Of a DNA stretch of 6,560 bases, positions 5,424-6,560 are shown piece after piece. Numbering within the stretch: position 1 is the first letter of the stretch; every line of letters starts with the position of its first letter. The position numbers were made by a program, and so were the translations under genes. Origin of the DNA: JAVVUJ01 sp964461765 (GTDB taxonomy: Bacteria; Bacillota; Clostridia; Peptostreptococcales; Anaerovoracaceae); the NCBI GenBank assembly GCA_964461765.1, contig CAYWVS010000112.1, positions 1 to 6,560 on the forward strand, read 5' to 3'. The notes beneath the pieces are model-generated. The model did not search any database, had not been told where the DNA came from, and saw only the letters and a program-made list of their open reading frames with translations.

Positions 5424-6560
5424 ATGTATTTAATTCGTTTAACCATAGCCAATTTAAAAAAGAAAAAAGGATCAATGATTTCTCTAGGAATATTGATTGT
5501 ACTGGCTTCCTTGTTACTGAATACGGGGCTTATGACCATGCTGAATGCCGGTAAAATGTTTGAGAGTAAAATGCAGGAACAGAATGGACCTCATTTTGTC
5601 TTTATGGTAAGCGGCAATAAATACATGCCGGAGTATAGAACGTTTTTTGAAAAAGATGATCGGGTTTCTGAAATAGAAGTGGAAGAAGTAGTAGCGATGA
5701 ATTTGGCCACCACACCATACGGAGGCGGAAATATGGAACAGGGTGCCATTTTTCAGAATCAAGATAAAGAAAGGTCCATTCTCCCTATTCATTTGATTGA
5801 AAGTTTGGATGTACCCGTGGAAAATGGGATATATTTACCTATGGGAATGAAAAGCGGATCACCGTCTCTGGGAGAAGAATTTCCCATTACTTATAAAAAT
5901 AAGAAAACCATATTTACTGTTTCTGGATATTTTGAAAGCCCCACATTTGGTACTGCAAATACAGGATATGTAAAATACTTGCTACCTGATCATGTCTATG
6001 AACGTTTCTATGACGAGATGGGCGGAACAAAGATGATTTCTGTTCGTCTGAATAATCCACAGGAAGCAAACGCCTTAAAAAACGATTTTAAAGCATTTAC
6101 CGATTACGATCTTGCGGACGAAAACATCTCTAGATTGAGGATTACCTATGAAGATATTTGCTTTACCGGAACTGCAATGCCAAAGATTTTTTCTAAAGCG
6201 TTGTTAATGTTTGCAATCGTAATCTTATTGGTAGCCATGCTGGTAGCCAAGTTTCGAATTTCCGCAAATATTGAGGATAACATTCATAATATAGGTGCCC
6301 TTGGTGCCATTGGGTATACCTCAGGTCAGATTATGGCGATGATGTTGCTAGAATTTGCTTGTGTATCGTTTTTCGGAGCGATGATAGGGGTACTTCTCTC
6401 TTGGATTACCATACCCGTTTTGGGAGGCATGTTGACAAGTATTTCAGGTGTTATCTGGACAACAGGGGTCGATTTACTAATAATCAGTATGAATATTTTG
6501 TTGCTGATGGCCTTTGTGCTAAGTTCCACTCTGTTTGACGTGCTTCGCATTCGAAATCTG
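5424..6560 (+). CDS. FtsX-type ABC transporter permease, 3' end outside the window
   Basis: The frame opens with ATG at 5424, one base after the ATPase stop. GGGGTGG at 5413-5419 serves as ribosome binding site, so the genes are tightly coupled. It stays open for 379 codons to the window edge. The N-terminus (MYLIRLTIANLKKKKG) is a basic cytoplasmic helix followed by TM1 (about 19-40). An extracellular domain of about 210 residues follows, then TM2 (about 256-275), a cytoplasmic loop with IGALGAIGYTSGQI typical of the FtsX domain, TM3 (about 305-335) and TM4 (about 350-370). This TM1-ectodomain-TM2-4 order is the MacB-like unit. The frame has no stop by residue 379, soon after TM4, so the protein is either a roughly 400-residue four-TM permease or, as its N-terminal style suggests to me, the first half of a longer eight-to-ten-TM permease. 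Confidence 0.93.
   Translation, partial: MYLIRLTIANLKKKKGSMISLGILIVLASLLLNTGLMTMLNAGKMFESKMQEQNGPHFVFMVSGNKYMPEYRTFFEKDDRVSEIEVEEVVAMNLATTPYGGGNMEQGAIFQNQDKERSILPIHLIESLDVPVENGIYLPMGMKSGSPSLGEEFPITYKNKKTIFTVSGYFESPTFGTANTGYVKYLLPDHVYERFYDEMGGTKMISVRLNNPQEANALKNDFKAFTDYDLADENISRLRITYEDICFTGTAMPKIFSKALLMFAIVILLVAMLVAKFRISANIEDNIHNIGALGAIGYTSGQIMAMMLLEFACVSFFGAMIGVLLSWITIPVLGGMLTSISGVIWTTGVDLLIISMNILLLMAFVLSSTLFDVLRIRNL

Overview
The window is AT-rich, with strong purine-rich Shine-Dalgarno sites, compact operons, a DUF4179-type anti-sigma ectodomain, a Cache-PAS-GGDEF diguanylate cyclase and a MacB/Bce-like ABC transporter. This combination fits a Gram-positive anaerobe of the class Clostridia. 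The genus cannot be fixed from the sequence alone. All genes read on the + strand.

Layout. (1) 1-812: 3' part of a gene cut by the left window edge, resembling the extracellular part of a DUF4179/DUF5643 anti-sigma-type membrane protein, closed by a terminator hairpin (819-851). (2) 853-1255: about 400 bp with no convincing gene. It holds a strong imperfect hairpin that may belong to a three-way-junction RNA (985-1057), and a perfect 10-bp inverted repeat (1165-1196). The right arm of that repeat contains the -35 box of a good promoter (1190-1218). (3) 1256-2442: a two-gene operon of a stand-alone B3/B4 (PheRS editing-like) protein and a YbaK-type Cys-tRNA deacylase. Both relate to tRNA proofreading. 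(4) 2451-2573: a remnant of the extreme C-terminus of an EAL-domain c-di-GMP phosphodiesterase. Its stop codon overlaps the start of the next gene (ATGA). (5) 2570-4477: an apparently intact membrane diguanylate cyclase (two TM segments around a Cache-like sensor, then PAS and GGDEF with an I-site). (6) 4478-4663: a regulatory-looking gap with a 12-bp inverted repeat, one arm of which covers the next start codon. (7) 4664-6560: an ABC ATPase and an FtsX-type permease one base apart; the permease runs off the right edge.

How the parts work together. The two editing-type proteins probably act on mischarged tRNAs in the cytoplasm. The cyclase makes c-di-GMP in response to an extracellular ligand. 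The EAL remnant in front of it suggests that a phosphodiesterase-cyclase gene pair once stood here and lost nearly all of the phosphodiesterase. The ABC pair probably exports or senses an envelope-active compound or peptide, but no regulator or substrate clue lies inside the window.
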